Shown: one piece after another, positions 14,021-23,616 of the stretch
Layout of the letters: each line of letters opens with the position of its first letter
Numbering within the stretch: the first letter of the stretch is position 1
Assembly: GCA_022385805.1 (NCBI GenBank)
Contig: MU277815.1
Span: forward strand, 1 to 31,158
DNA: 31,158 nt
Reading direction: 5' to 3'
DNA from: Pilatotrama ljubarskyi
Lineage: Eukaryota > Basidiomycota > Agaricomycetes > Polyporales > Polyporaceae
Program-made: the position numbers and the translations under genes
Notes under the pieces: model-generated
Databases searched by the model: none
What the model saw: only the letters and a program-made list of their open reading frames with translations
Told to the model about the DNA's origin: nothing

Positions 14021-14348
14021 GGCTGGGAGTAGAGAGTCGGTGAACGTGGAAGAGATGATGATGGACGTGTCACAGTCGACCGCCAGACCCTCCCAGCTCC
14101 CCACGTGTCACTACCGCATTTGGTAGGGTGTCTCTCCCAGCGTATCCTCCTTGCGTGCTGGCGTATCCCACTCACGCACCTCTTTGCCACTATTTTGATA
14201 CAAGTCCTGTGAATCCGAGGCTCTGATATGTTTACGACTGTCAGCACCTTCACCCATCGTGAAGCGAACCGTCTCTGAGCTAGAACGTGAAGCGGAAAAC
14301 ATCTGTGCTGGGTTCAATCTCCAGCAGGCGCCGTCTCTCCCTCGTAGC
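14021..14348. promoter_or_regulatory. Shared divergent promoter region of SEC23 and the MFSD5-like gene
   Basis: The 328 bp between two divergent start codons must contain both promoters. A palindromic CACGTG (E-box or bHLH-type site) lies at 14102-14107. No TATA box is obvious. Regulatory function of the E-box is inference. Confidence 0.5.
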
Positions 14349-16016
14349 ATGGAATTCTACGAATCTCAGCTCATCGTGCTCATCATCAGCTGCCTGTTCC
14401 TCTTTCTAGCGCAGAGATATGTCTCTCGGAACTCGACTAGCCATGAACACCGACCAGAGGGCGCCGCAGCGAAGGCCGTGGTTTCGAGACTGACTCGGCA
14501 GTATCTATGGGTTTATGGGCTGGCAATGGGTATGTCCTCATCGGATTTCACTCACGCGGAGCCACAGCATTTGACTCTGCTCTTCGGCGAAGGGGCGGAC
14601 TGGCTGCAAGGGCCCTATATCTACTCACTATATAGAGAGCAACACGGCCTTCCTGAGCGTCTAGTGGCCCTCCTCTTTGTCCTTGGCTTCCTCACCGCCG
14701 GTCTCTCCGCTCCGGCCGTCGGTATATGGGCAGATCAATAGTGCGTATATCTAAACACATTGGATGTCCACAGAGACTCATGCCTTTCGAAGTGGAAGAA
14801 AGAGGATGTGCATAGTGTTCTGTGTAACCTATGCCCTGGCCTGTGCGATCATCCAGCTTCCGAGCTTGCCCCTGCTCTTCGTCGGGCGCCTGCTTGGTGG
14901 CTTCTCGACCGCGATCCTATTCTCCTGCTTCGAGTCCTGGCTGGTCTCCTCCGCGAACACGCTATCCTTGTCCTCTCATGACCTCTCAACCATTCTAGGC
15001 CACGCGGCGCTGGTGAACAGTATAGCCGCCACTGCAGCCGGTATAGCGAGCAACAAGATGGTTGAGCGGAGCGCATCGTTCAGCAGCCCTTTCGTCGCTA
15101 GCGGCGCGTTATTGCTTCTGGTCCTACTCCTCATATGGCTCAGCTGGGATGAGAACTATGGGGGCTCCCGAACGTCCGTGAACGACGTCCTGAACGTGAG
15201 ACGCCTCTCAGAGGCTTGGACCGTCGTCCGGACAGGTCAAGTTCTTCCATCACACTGTGTTGCAAACCGGCTGACCATCGAAACAGACGGACGGCTGCTG
15301 ACGCTCGGAGTCATCCAGACGTGCTTCGAAGGCTCTATGTACCTCTTCGTCTTCCTCTGGGTTCCCTTCCTCCAAGAATCCGCCCGTCCGGCCCACTCCT
15401 TACCCCTCGGATACATATTCTCCTGCTTCATGCTCTCCATGACGCTCGGCGCGCTCCTGTACAGCATCATCATCTCATTTGACCATTTAGGCTCGGTGGC
15501 AGGATCAACTCCCCGCTCCCCCGACCGCACAATCACCCTCCACGCCAAGCTGAGCTCGGCGGTCTGCGCAGCCAGCGCCCTCGCTTTCCTTATCGGCGTC
15601 GCTACAACGCTCGAGCACCGGCGATTTTGGGCGTTCTGCGCATTCGAGGCGTGCGTCGGCGTGTACTACCCCGTCCAAGGCATGCTTCGGGGAAAGCTCG
15701 TCCCGGACGAGCACAGAGCTACGGTGAGCCCTCTCCCTCTTATACTTTTACACAGCATAAGTAATGGATTCGCGCTCGGCGCCCGCAGCTTTCCTCGCTG
15801 TATCGCGTGCCACTGAACGCGTTTGTCGTCGTCTCTCTGATGACGGGTGTCGCATCTGCGCGGCACTTCGTCCTCTCAGCTTGTGCGGTCCTGCTTCTCG
15901 GGTCAGCCTTTCTCACTGCCACAGTGTTTCTCGGTCGCGCGAGAGGCCCACCGCTAGCAAGTCTCCAGGCGGGGCGAATTTATCAGCACCATAGATCTAC
16001 TTCCTCAGCTCCCTGA
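14349..16016 (+). CDS. MFSD5-like molybdate-anion transporter (MFS)
   Basis: Five exons (14349-14529, 14593-14740, 14793-15235, 15287-15723, 15789-16016) join in frame to 478 residues. The start MEFYESQL is chosen over the in-frame upstream codon at 14259 because family members begin with this segment. Family landmarks are LTRQYLWVYGLAMGADWLQG, GPYIYSLYREQHGLPERLV, SAPAVGIWADQYGRKR (MFS motif A), LLFVGRLLGGFSTAILFS followed by CFESWLVS, ENYGG, TCFEGSMYLFVFLWVPFLQE, PLGYIFSCFMLSMTLGALLY and ACVGVYYPVQGMLRGKLVPDE. The MFSD5 family mediates high-affinity molybdate uptake in plants and algae (MOT2); the substrate in fungi is inferred. About 12 membrane helices are apparent. No lesion was seen. 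Confidence 0.9.
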
Positions 16017-16309
16017 GGCAGGATCCTTGGACTGTAGCATAGGGTAGCGTAGTCAGCAAGTCAGCCACTCGTTTCGTCTGTCGCTGAGCTGCAACTTAAC
16101 AATTTGTGAAGCTTGCTGGCAGTGAGTCTGTCTCCCTCTCCTGCCCACCATTTCGGACCCTCTCAAGCCTCAGTTTGGAGCTGGACTATACGCCGACTTC
16201 AAGTGTTGATAACTCTCCCTTCGGTCCCTTCTTGCGCTCTTGTCGCTGCCTGGGACGTCCGGCGCTAATGCAGAATGAAGCTTGTACCCCGACAGCATAA
16301 GTACAAACA

Positions 16310-17630
16310 ATGACAGCATTACCTCCGGTCACGGAAGCAGCCAAACTGCTCCCAAGCGGTTGCCCAGACGGGTCTGAGTCGCTCAGCGTATACGAGACTG
16401 TCGTTCTGCCCCCCGAACGCGATGCACTCGACTCCAAGGCTCCGGACTCGAAGGCGTCTCTCGTCGCAGCCCCGGGCCGTGTGGTGGGCTACCTCCTCCT
16501 CTACCCGCCGTCGCCCGCAGCCCAACGAACACTCGTAGAGGAGGTTTGCTCCTGTAGCAGAGAAGACAATCCGTCGCAGGCTGTCTACCGGCTGGGGCAG
16601 ATGTACATTCGCCATCCCATCCTCATCCGTTCGTAGCATCATCTGTTCTACATACTCGTAAGATGCCCGCTGACTAGAACAATGACAGTCAACCGGTCTA
16701 GGGGCAAGACCCCAACGCCTTCAAGCGATACGTCGCAACCGGCTTTCGATTGATGAGCAGCTACCTGAATGACTCTCAACACGAGCCACGCGATCACTCC
16801 TCCGCCAAGGCTGCTGTATGTCCAGGTTTGCAGCGATGGTGACTTCCCGTTTTATCTCGCCTCTGGCCACAGGCTCTCTTGCGTGATAACTATCTTAATG
16901 CATGATCACAGGGAGGTACGATTAGGCGGCTCTCGACGCTGGCCTCGTCCGTCCAGACCAAGGAGACGCTGTCATATCTTTCCCGATATTCTCGGGAACA
17001 CCCAATCGGGTGCTTCCGGAGAGAAGGTGATGTTCCAAACTCGTGGCGTGTCTCTCATGGTAGCGAAGTCTAGCTCATACAGCATGACTACCCTAGGAGA
17101 ACGAAGCAGCGACCGTGTGGGCGATATTGGACCGCTTTGGCCACAGAGACATATGTGAAGAGATCGGGATCGCCTCCTCTGGTTCAAGATTGCACCGCTT
17201 GGAGAATATCATGACGCTAGATTTGCCCATTCACATGCGTTTCGACGACTTGAAGGTGTGGTTCGATGCGGTGCCCGACCAGGTAAGCCATCTTTCCAAT
17301 ACTTGTATATGCTGTTCGGCCAGCCTGATAGGCCCTCATAGCCGCACTGCTATAACGTCTGTCATCCTCCCCGAACGGCATCAATCTTCGTGGCTACTCT
17401 TCCGCGACGGGTACAGTTTGTCTCCCATCGTGCTGACCTACCAGTGCCGAACCCGCGGTACCTCAACGTCCATGCGACGTGCTGCCGCATCGCGCACATG
17501 TCCGGTGCTGCGGACTACATCGATCGCATCTTGCGCGATATGGAAGAGGCGAAGGTGCTCGCTGAAGATGGCGGGGATACAGAGAAATCTTGCTCCATCG
17601 CCGCCTGGCCGTCGCGGTGTGACTCGATGA
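16310..17630 (+). pseudogene. HNH-nuclease-domain protein, probably decayed
   Basis: The first exon (16310 to about 16626) reads cleanly (VGYLLLYPPSPAAQRTL ... LGQMYIRHPILI) and splices to NRSRGKTPTPSSDTSQPAFD, but two TGA codons follow at once. The expected next text appears in other frames within 40 bp (DEQLPE, then YLNDSQHEPRDHSSAKAA), which implies two frame breaks. Downstream, RRCHIFPDILGN supplies a His of the HNH core and HRLENIMTLDLPIHMRFDDL supplies the H..N..H half. The conserved C-terminal part follows (VPNPRYLNVHATCCRIAHMS, then GAADYIDRILRDMEE). These match the large basidiomycete family of HNH (HNH_2-type) proteins of unknown role. The Cys-rich front of the nuclease fold is unreadable. 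Unrecognised splicing could rescue part of it, but a pseudogene is more likely. Confidence 0.6.
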
Positions 17631-18984
17631 CTGTATGCGTGCATATTGTACGTCTGCCCCTACATAGGGAATGGTTATCGCTATCGAAACTACGTGCGTC
17701 CTGAGTGCTTATCTCATGCATTCGATGGCAGAAGTTGACTACCTCTGCGCACTGCTACGCAGCTCCCGCCCAGTGGTTGCATGGCCTACACATGGTTCAT
17801 CTTCCAGAAGGCCAATGACACAGCGACAACTCCGAACGCCGCCGTGGGCCGGCGTAACCACCACACAGCACCGCCGTCATGTCCGTCACTGCGTTCTGCA
17901 CAAATCGACACGGACGCCAGACATAGTGCAGTGCAGTACGACGTACCCGAACTGAGCGTCTTCGGTGGACTGAATTCGCCCTGGAGACAGCCGACGGCCC
18001 CGACGGGATTGCACAATGGACACACTCGGTGCGGCCGCATGCTCTCACGTTCTCGTTCACGTCCACGCCCTCGCTATTTGAATGGTCTCCAGGCTGGACT
18101 TGCTTGATTGCGAGATAAGCGTGTCGTTACGGCCCTACGTACGACTCGGAGCGTCCACGTCTCGTCTCCCCCGGCTCCTGGCCCACTCACCGTGCCTCTC
18201 CTGTCGACTTCCGATGGTCTCTGGTTCCGTGTTGCCGTGCTCCTCGGAGTTGTGGACCCACAGTCCTGACACACCATCAAGACATCAACGTCTCATCCGA
18301 CGCGCGACCGCAAGCGCTCGCCGCCACACCCGGGATGTGAGCAAGTGCTGTGCACGTATTGCTATGCTGCGACGCGATCTGCTCTCCCACCAACGCTCCA
18401 GTCACACGGCGCTATGGTCGGTTGATACCTGACTTCCAAATCGCGTGGTCTCGACGTGGTGTCCGCTGCCTGACTGCGAAATGAAGGAAAGTCGTATGCA
18501 GCTGCCTCCCGCCCTTGGCTAGCTCCCTTGTTCTCCGCCCGGCCAGCTCGCCTCCTAGGCCCGGTGCAGTTCAGAATCGGACTCGGTACGCGCCACAGAC
18601 GCGCACGGGACGCTGGCGTATCTGATCTCCCGCTTCTCCCGCCCATCCCGATTTCAAAGATCGAGAAGCGGGATAGTGAGATGGTGATTGCCCCTCACCT
18701 GCTATTTGGGCGCCCGCTGCTCGCGGTAGATGGTGCGGTTTGTGGCCCGAGGTCGGATGAGTGAGGTATATGTATAGAGCACGGGCGAGTCGCCTGTTCT
18801 GCAAAACTCCCTCGAGCTCGCAGGCTGAACTCCCCGCTCGGGGCCGGAACCTCCTCGACGCTGCCCTCGTGAGTTTCTCGTCCGCTCTCGCACCTATAGA
18901 TACACGCGATGCTGGGTGGAACTCAGGCAGGACAGATCGCTGACTTTGAATCTCGCCTGTCGCGTTTGACAGGATATATTGCCC
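17631..18984. other. Intergenic region, no gene recognised
   Basis: About 1.35 kb without a supportable gene. Open frames such as 17781-18107 have no family resemblance. An 11-bp perfect inverted repeat lies at 18628-18638 and 18663-18673. The right end (about 18760-18984) probably contains the 5' UTR of the next gene, possibly with an intron ending at the TTTGACAG before 18972. Confidence 0.5.
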
Positions 18985-20038
18985 ATGACGACTCTGTCAC
19001 CGGTAGCGGGAGGCAGCACCTTACTACGCATTGATGACACCAGCCCAAGACTGCAATACAGCGGACAGTGGGCGCAGGGTGGAACTGGTCAGGATTATCT
19101 GTCCACGAGCCACGTGTCGGACAGCTCCGGGTCGTCCGTAACGTTCACATTCAACGGTGCGCCATAAACCCTTATTCAAGTCGTCGACCATGCTGAACCG
19201 ATTTGCAACGCGCTAGGGACCTTCGTTACCGTGTACGGCTCTGTGGGCTCCACCGGTAGCTCGAGCAGCTATGCGTTGGACGACGAGCCCCCGGTCACCA
19301 GCGACATCTATGAAGTTCCCTCGCCACAACACAACTGGCCGTTCTTCTTTCCCTCCTCCACGCTGGAGCCAGGTCTGCACAAGCTAGTCATCACAGTGGC
19401 CGGTGGTACCTTTAGCCTCGACTACATCGAGTATACCTCGATCGCCGGCGAGGAGAACGTCGGAGATGTTCAGGCGCCCTCGTCTTCGTCGCTCTCATCA
19501 TCCCTACCCTCCGCCGTACTGTCTTCTCCAGACTCATCGCCTTCGTCGTCAATGTCTCCATCCCAAGGCCTCTCCGGTGGTGCCATTGCCGGTATTGCCG
19601 TCGCTGCAGTGGTCGTCGTCCTCGCAGTGGTCCTTGCACTCCTCTACGTGCGCCGGCGATCAGCCAGAAAAGTTCGGCATCAGAGTTACATGGCGGAGAA
19701 AGGGATCGACATCCTGTTCGATGGTACGTTTGATCTGAGTCATCACACATCCCTCAATTTTGAGCGACGGCATCTAACAACACGACACGCACCCAGCCCC
19801 GCCCAAACAGCCCGAAACCAACACCAGATTGAGCCCCTTCGTGAGAAGGCTGAGCAGGATATACCGGCCGACACCGGCGAAGTCTGCGCAGAGCTCGAAG
19901 ACGGCGACGTCGTCGGCGCCGACTTCCATCACGCAATCATCCGCGATGTTCACATCCGTCATCATGGTGTCCCCGGCGCTGTCCATGGTTTCTGAGGAGT
20001 CCACTCAACATGAATCGTGGCACGCACTTGGTGCTTGA
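18985..20038 (+). CDS. Single-pass membrane protein with Ser-rich stalk, function unknown
   Basis: Three exons (18985-19156, 19217-19723, 19797-20038) join in frame to 306 residues. The N-terminal part (IDDTSPRLQYSGQWAQGG, VTFTFNGTFVTVYGSVGS, LEPGLHKLVITVAGGTFSLD, then YIEYT) resembles a galactose-binding-like beta-sandwich found in many basidiomycete membrane proteins. A Ser/Pro-rich stalk follows (about residues 150-188), then one membrane helix (GGAIAGIAVAAVVVVLAVVL), basic RRRSARK on the cytosolic side, and a Ser/Thr-rich tail. This layout recalls Mid2/Wsc-type surface sensors, but I cannot assign a function. No clear signal peptide is visible from this ATG, so an upstream exon is possible. 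The start is therefore the least certain part. Confidence 0.72.
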
Positions 20039-20670
20039 CACGTTTTCTTCATCATTTTAGTGTGTACGCCATGGCCACCACTTGTCCTGTTTCTTCAGTA
20101 CGGACATCGGGCACGGGACGCTGAACTATCATTACCACTTTTACACTACGCACTAATATCCGCAAAGCTGTGTATCATTGTGTCTTCCATCCGTCATCTG
20201 TGTATCAATCCCAGAAGCATGCCATGTATTTTCGCTGTAGATCTGTTGCAGTCCTCTTCCTGGTGCAGTTCCGGGTGATCTGCTTCCGGGCAGGGACGGA
20301 TTCTGCTGATGAACGATGTAGTAAGGCTCAAGCTTTACTATCCATCATCACTATCATGCTAATGACGGCCGCAAAGTGGCCGTCAGGCAGCGTCCTCTTA
20401 TACTCTGGGATGATCAGTTACAGATCCCTATGGTAAAACTTACGATGGCCGGCTGAAGCACTCGGTGGTACAGTGAGCGCTGCCAGTGGGCTGGAGGTGA
20501 ATCCAAACTAACGACTTGCCTTACTTGGCTACTTTGAAACCCCGACGAGGAAGCGCCCGTGACGACCGGAGGTCAGGAGCGAAAAATCGAGCAGTAAATG
20601 CGCTTGACTCCTGCCGCCACATCGTCTCGCCGCCGTTGCTCGTCCTCTCGCTCTTTCTCACGCTCTCGCC
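20039..20670. other. Intergenic region with a short hairpin
   Basis: No gene is supported. A perfect 8-bp stem with a 7-nt loop (TGACGGCC gcaaagt GGCCGTCA) lies at 20363-20385. The stretch must hold the 3' end of the membrane-protein gene and the promoter and 5' UTR of the RRM gene. Confidence 0.5.
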
Positions 20671-23085
20671 ATGGATGTGGACATGAAGGTCAAGGATGAG
20701 GTGGACGACAGGAAGGACCGTGAGAGAGACCGCGACAGAGACCGCGACGCGGACCGTGATAGGGACCGCGAGCGCGAGAGGGACAGAGACAGGCGCGACC
20801 GCGACAAGGACCGCGAGCGGGACAGGGACCGCGACCGCCGCGAGCCCGGTGCGTAGCTCTGGTCCCTGCGCGCTGATCAACGCTGACCCGCCTTCAGGCC
20901 GCAGCCGCAGGAGCGTCGGTGACCATTGGGAACCTGATGACAGGCGTAACGGAGACGTGAGTACCGCACCTGTCGCGTACGCGGGTACCTTCTTGGTCTC
21001 TGACAATCCTACTTCAGCGTCGCAGTAGGCGTTCCCGGAGCCGTTCTCCTTCTCGGTCGAGGAGAAGGTCTGGTTCCCCAAGACGCAGGTCGCGGCGTTC
21101 GCATTCGCGTTCTAGGTCTCCCAGTCGTTCACGCTCTCGTTCGCGCAGCCGCGATCGCAGACCCGCAGAGCCGTTTGCTCGCTCGCTCGGCGGTCCAATG
21201 AACGCCCCGCACGAAGAAGCCGTCGAATTCGCCAAGCAGAGCAAGAGAGAGAACCGCGTCTACGTCGGTAATCTCAGCTACGATGTCAGGTATCGGGACC
21301 TGATGGAATTCATGAGGGGAGGTGGGTGGGGGAATCTCAGATCAGTTTTTTGCTACCTTCGTTTGGGTTTGGGCGCGGAGAGGGGACATATCGGAGGAGG
21401 AGGAGGAGGCCGCGTCGTGTGAGATCGAGGCGAGATCGTGCGATCACAGGAATGAAGGCCGTCGTTGCGCCGGAGTCTTTCGCGGAGCTGGAGTTTCTCG
21501 GTTTACTGACGGAGTACCTGGTTGAGAAGATGGTTATTGATGGGAGCTTTCTTTTTGGGTTTGGTTAGCTGGTGAGGTCCTTTTCGCCGAAGTCCTGGTC
21601 ACTCCCACCGGTGTCTCAAAGGGATGCGGGTGCGTGCTTCTTTCCTCCTCTGTTGGTATGTTCGCTCATTGTCCCACAGTATCGTCGAGTATGCCAATCC
21701 GGAGGATGCTCAGCGTGCTATCCGTGAGCTGTCTGAGCAGCTGCTCCTCGGTCGGCCGGTCTTTATCCGCGAAGTGAGTCAGACCATGTATAGCGCCTTA
21801 AATGCATGTCTGACGCCAGTGCAGGATCGGGAACAAGAGTCTCGCTTCGGTGCCACGCCTGTCCCAGGCAAAATCGGCATGGCTATGGCCGGCCAGGGGT
21901 TGAATGCAGCCCCGCCGCCGCGCCCTGCCTCCCACAACATGTTTGCTGGATCGAATCCTGGGAACCAGCTATACGTCGGCAACGTAAGTTCTCTAGTGAT
22001 ATTCAAGGTTCATGCTCTACGCGCTACAGATCTGATGTGCTCTCGCAGTTGCCCTACCAAGCCGGCTGGCAGGACCTCAAGGACCTGTTCCGCTCTGCTG
22101 GGAACATCATCCGGGCTGACATCAACATCGGTCTAGACGGCCGCCCCAAGGGCTCTGGCACGGTCATCTTCGAGACCGCAAAAGATGCGCAGCAAGCCAT
22201 CAGTACGTCTCACGGTCTCTACCAAATCCTCCATCATTGGCTGACATGCGCGCACCAGGCATGTACAACGGCTTCGACTGGTACGGCCGCACCTTGGAAG
22301 TCCGCGAGGACCGCTACGCAGGGCTCACCGGCCCTGGCTCGTACCGTGGCGGCGTTCGCGGTGGGCTTCGCGGCCTTCGTGGCGGTTTCCGTGGCGGTTT
22401 CCGCGGGGGCTTCCGTGGGGGGTACGCTGGCGGCGCGGGTGGCCGCGACTTCTCCAGCCAGGACCTGTACGCGGACTACTCCGGCCCTGACTCTCAGGGT
22501 GGCCTGGGCGTGCGCGCAGGGTTCGCCGACGCTGGGTATGGTGCTGGAGGCGCTGCCGCGTACGGCGCTGGGTTCGAGCCCGAGCCGTCACAGCAGATCA
22601 TGGTTCGCAACGTACGTGTCTGGCAAATACAGTGGCTTGGCGATGGTGGATAAAGTATGTGCTTACGTCCTTCTGTGACAGCTGCCGTGGTCCACGGCGA
22701 ACGAAGATCTGGTCGAGTTGTTCGAGACGACGGGCCAGGTCGAGCTCGCCGAGATTCTGTACGAGGGCACGCGCTCCAAGGGCTGCGGCGTTGTACAGTT
22801 TGCTCAAGTAGCGGAAGCAGAGACTGCGATTGGTATGCCTCGCATGTATATACCTCCTTACTTGGAGCCGTGCTCACAACGCTCCTTTTCACAGCAAAAT
22901 TCCAGCAGTACATGTATGGCGGCCGCCCCCTAGGTGCGTATACCGACTGTATCCCTCCCCGTCGCGGTACCACGATTGACCTCTCGGCGCATCCAGATGT
23001 CCGCTTCAACGACCGCTGGCACACGTTCTCCCCGGGCGCTGCCAAGGGCGGCCAGACGATGCCCATGCAGGCTGACGCTATGTAA
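20671..23085 (+). CDS. Three-RRM SR/RGG RNA-binding protein (Gbp2/Hrb1-like)
   Basis: About ten exons join in frame from MDVDMKVKDEVDD to GGQTMPMQADAM. The order is: an Arg/Asp-repeat N-terminus (20698-20850), an RS-rich segment (about 21017-21180), RRM1 (NRVYVGNLSYDVRYRDLMEF ... SKGCGIVEYANPEDAQRAI), a linker, RRM2 (NQLYVGNLPYQAGWQDLKDL ... KGSGTVIFETAKDAQQAI), a GGFRG-repeat low-complexity part (about 22350-22430), and RRM3 (QQIMVRNLPWSTANEDLVEL ... KGCGVVQFAQVAEAETAI). RNP motifs are present in each RRM. In yeast, Gbp2/Hrb1 are shuttling SR-like proteins that bind mRNA and monitor splicing before export; the same role here is inferred. The intron inside RRM1 (21322-21568) is 247 nt, far longer than the others. 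Confidence 0.88.
21322..21568 (+). other. Unusually long intron within RRM1 of the SR/RGG gene
   Basis: The exons join as FMRG/AGEVLFAEV across this 247-nt stretch. Retention would read to a stop at 21420-21422. It contains a purine-rich GGAGGAGGAGGAGGAGG run near 21392 and an internal AG acceptor-like site near 21448. Confidence 0.75.
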
Positions 23086-23616
23086 AGGACGAACGATGAG
23101 GCGGATTTTTGCCCGTGACGTCCATGTCCATTCATCATGTTCTTGCGCGCGCACATCTCTTCCCCCCCCCCCCCCCCTCCATCATATATATGTATCTGTA
23201 TCTGAGACGGTCCATCGACCTGTCGCTGCTTGTTCGAGTACGGTATGTTTCGTAAGTATGCCATTCAATATATGGATGTCTTCATGGCATCGAATGCGTC
23301 CTCATCTCTAATATCGCGCACACCACCGCCACTCACGTCTGAGTACGCCTTTGCAAGGTCATTTGAATTCGTGGCTAGTCGTCTATGAGAGTATAGGTAC
23401 ATGGATAGGTAATAGAGTCAACCAGATACGACGTCTATACGCCTGCGACGGCGTCGCGCCGCCATTACGAGAGGTCATATAAGCACTGCGCAAGTATGTA
23501 TGCTGCCCGAGTAGAAAGCAGTCCGCCGCCCACACCGACGAAAGAGTATGATACACCTATATTTGATTCTGCTGCTCCGCCTCCTTTCCTTCTTCATCAT
23601 GGCGTTCTGCGACCCC
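23086..23616. other. Convergent 3' region with a 16-C homopolymer
   Basis: The tails of two convergent genes lie here. A run of 16 C occurs at 23162-23177, in the probable 3' UTR of the RRM gene. No gene is supported. Confidence 0.55.

Noticed and set aside
17781..18107. 108-codon plus-strand open frame downstream of the HNH remnant
   Set aside because: No family resemblance, and competing minus-strand frames cover the same bases.
20521..21081. 186-codon minus-strand frame opposite the Arg/Asp and RS repeats
   Set aside because: Antisense shadow of simple repeats in the RRM gene.
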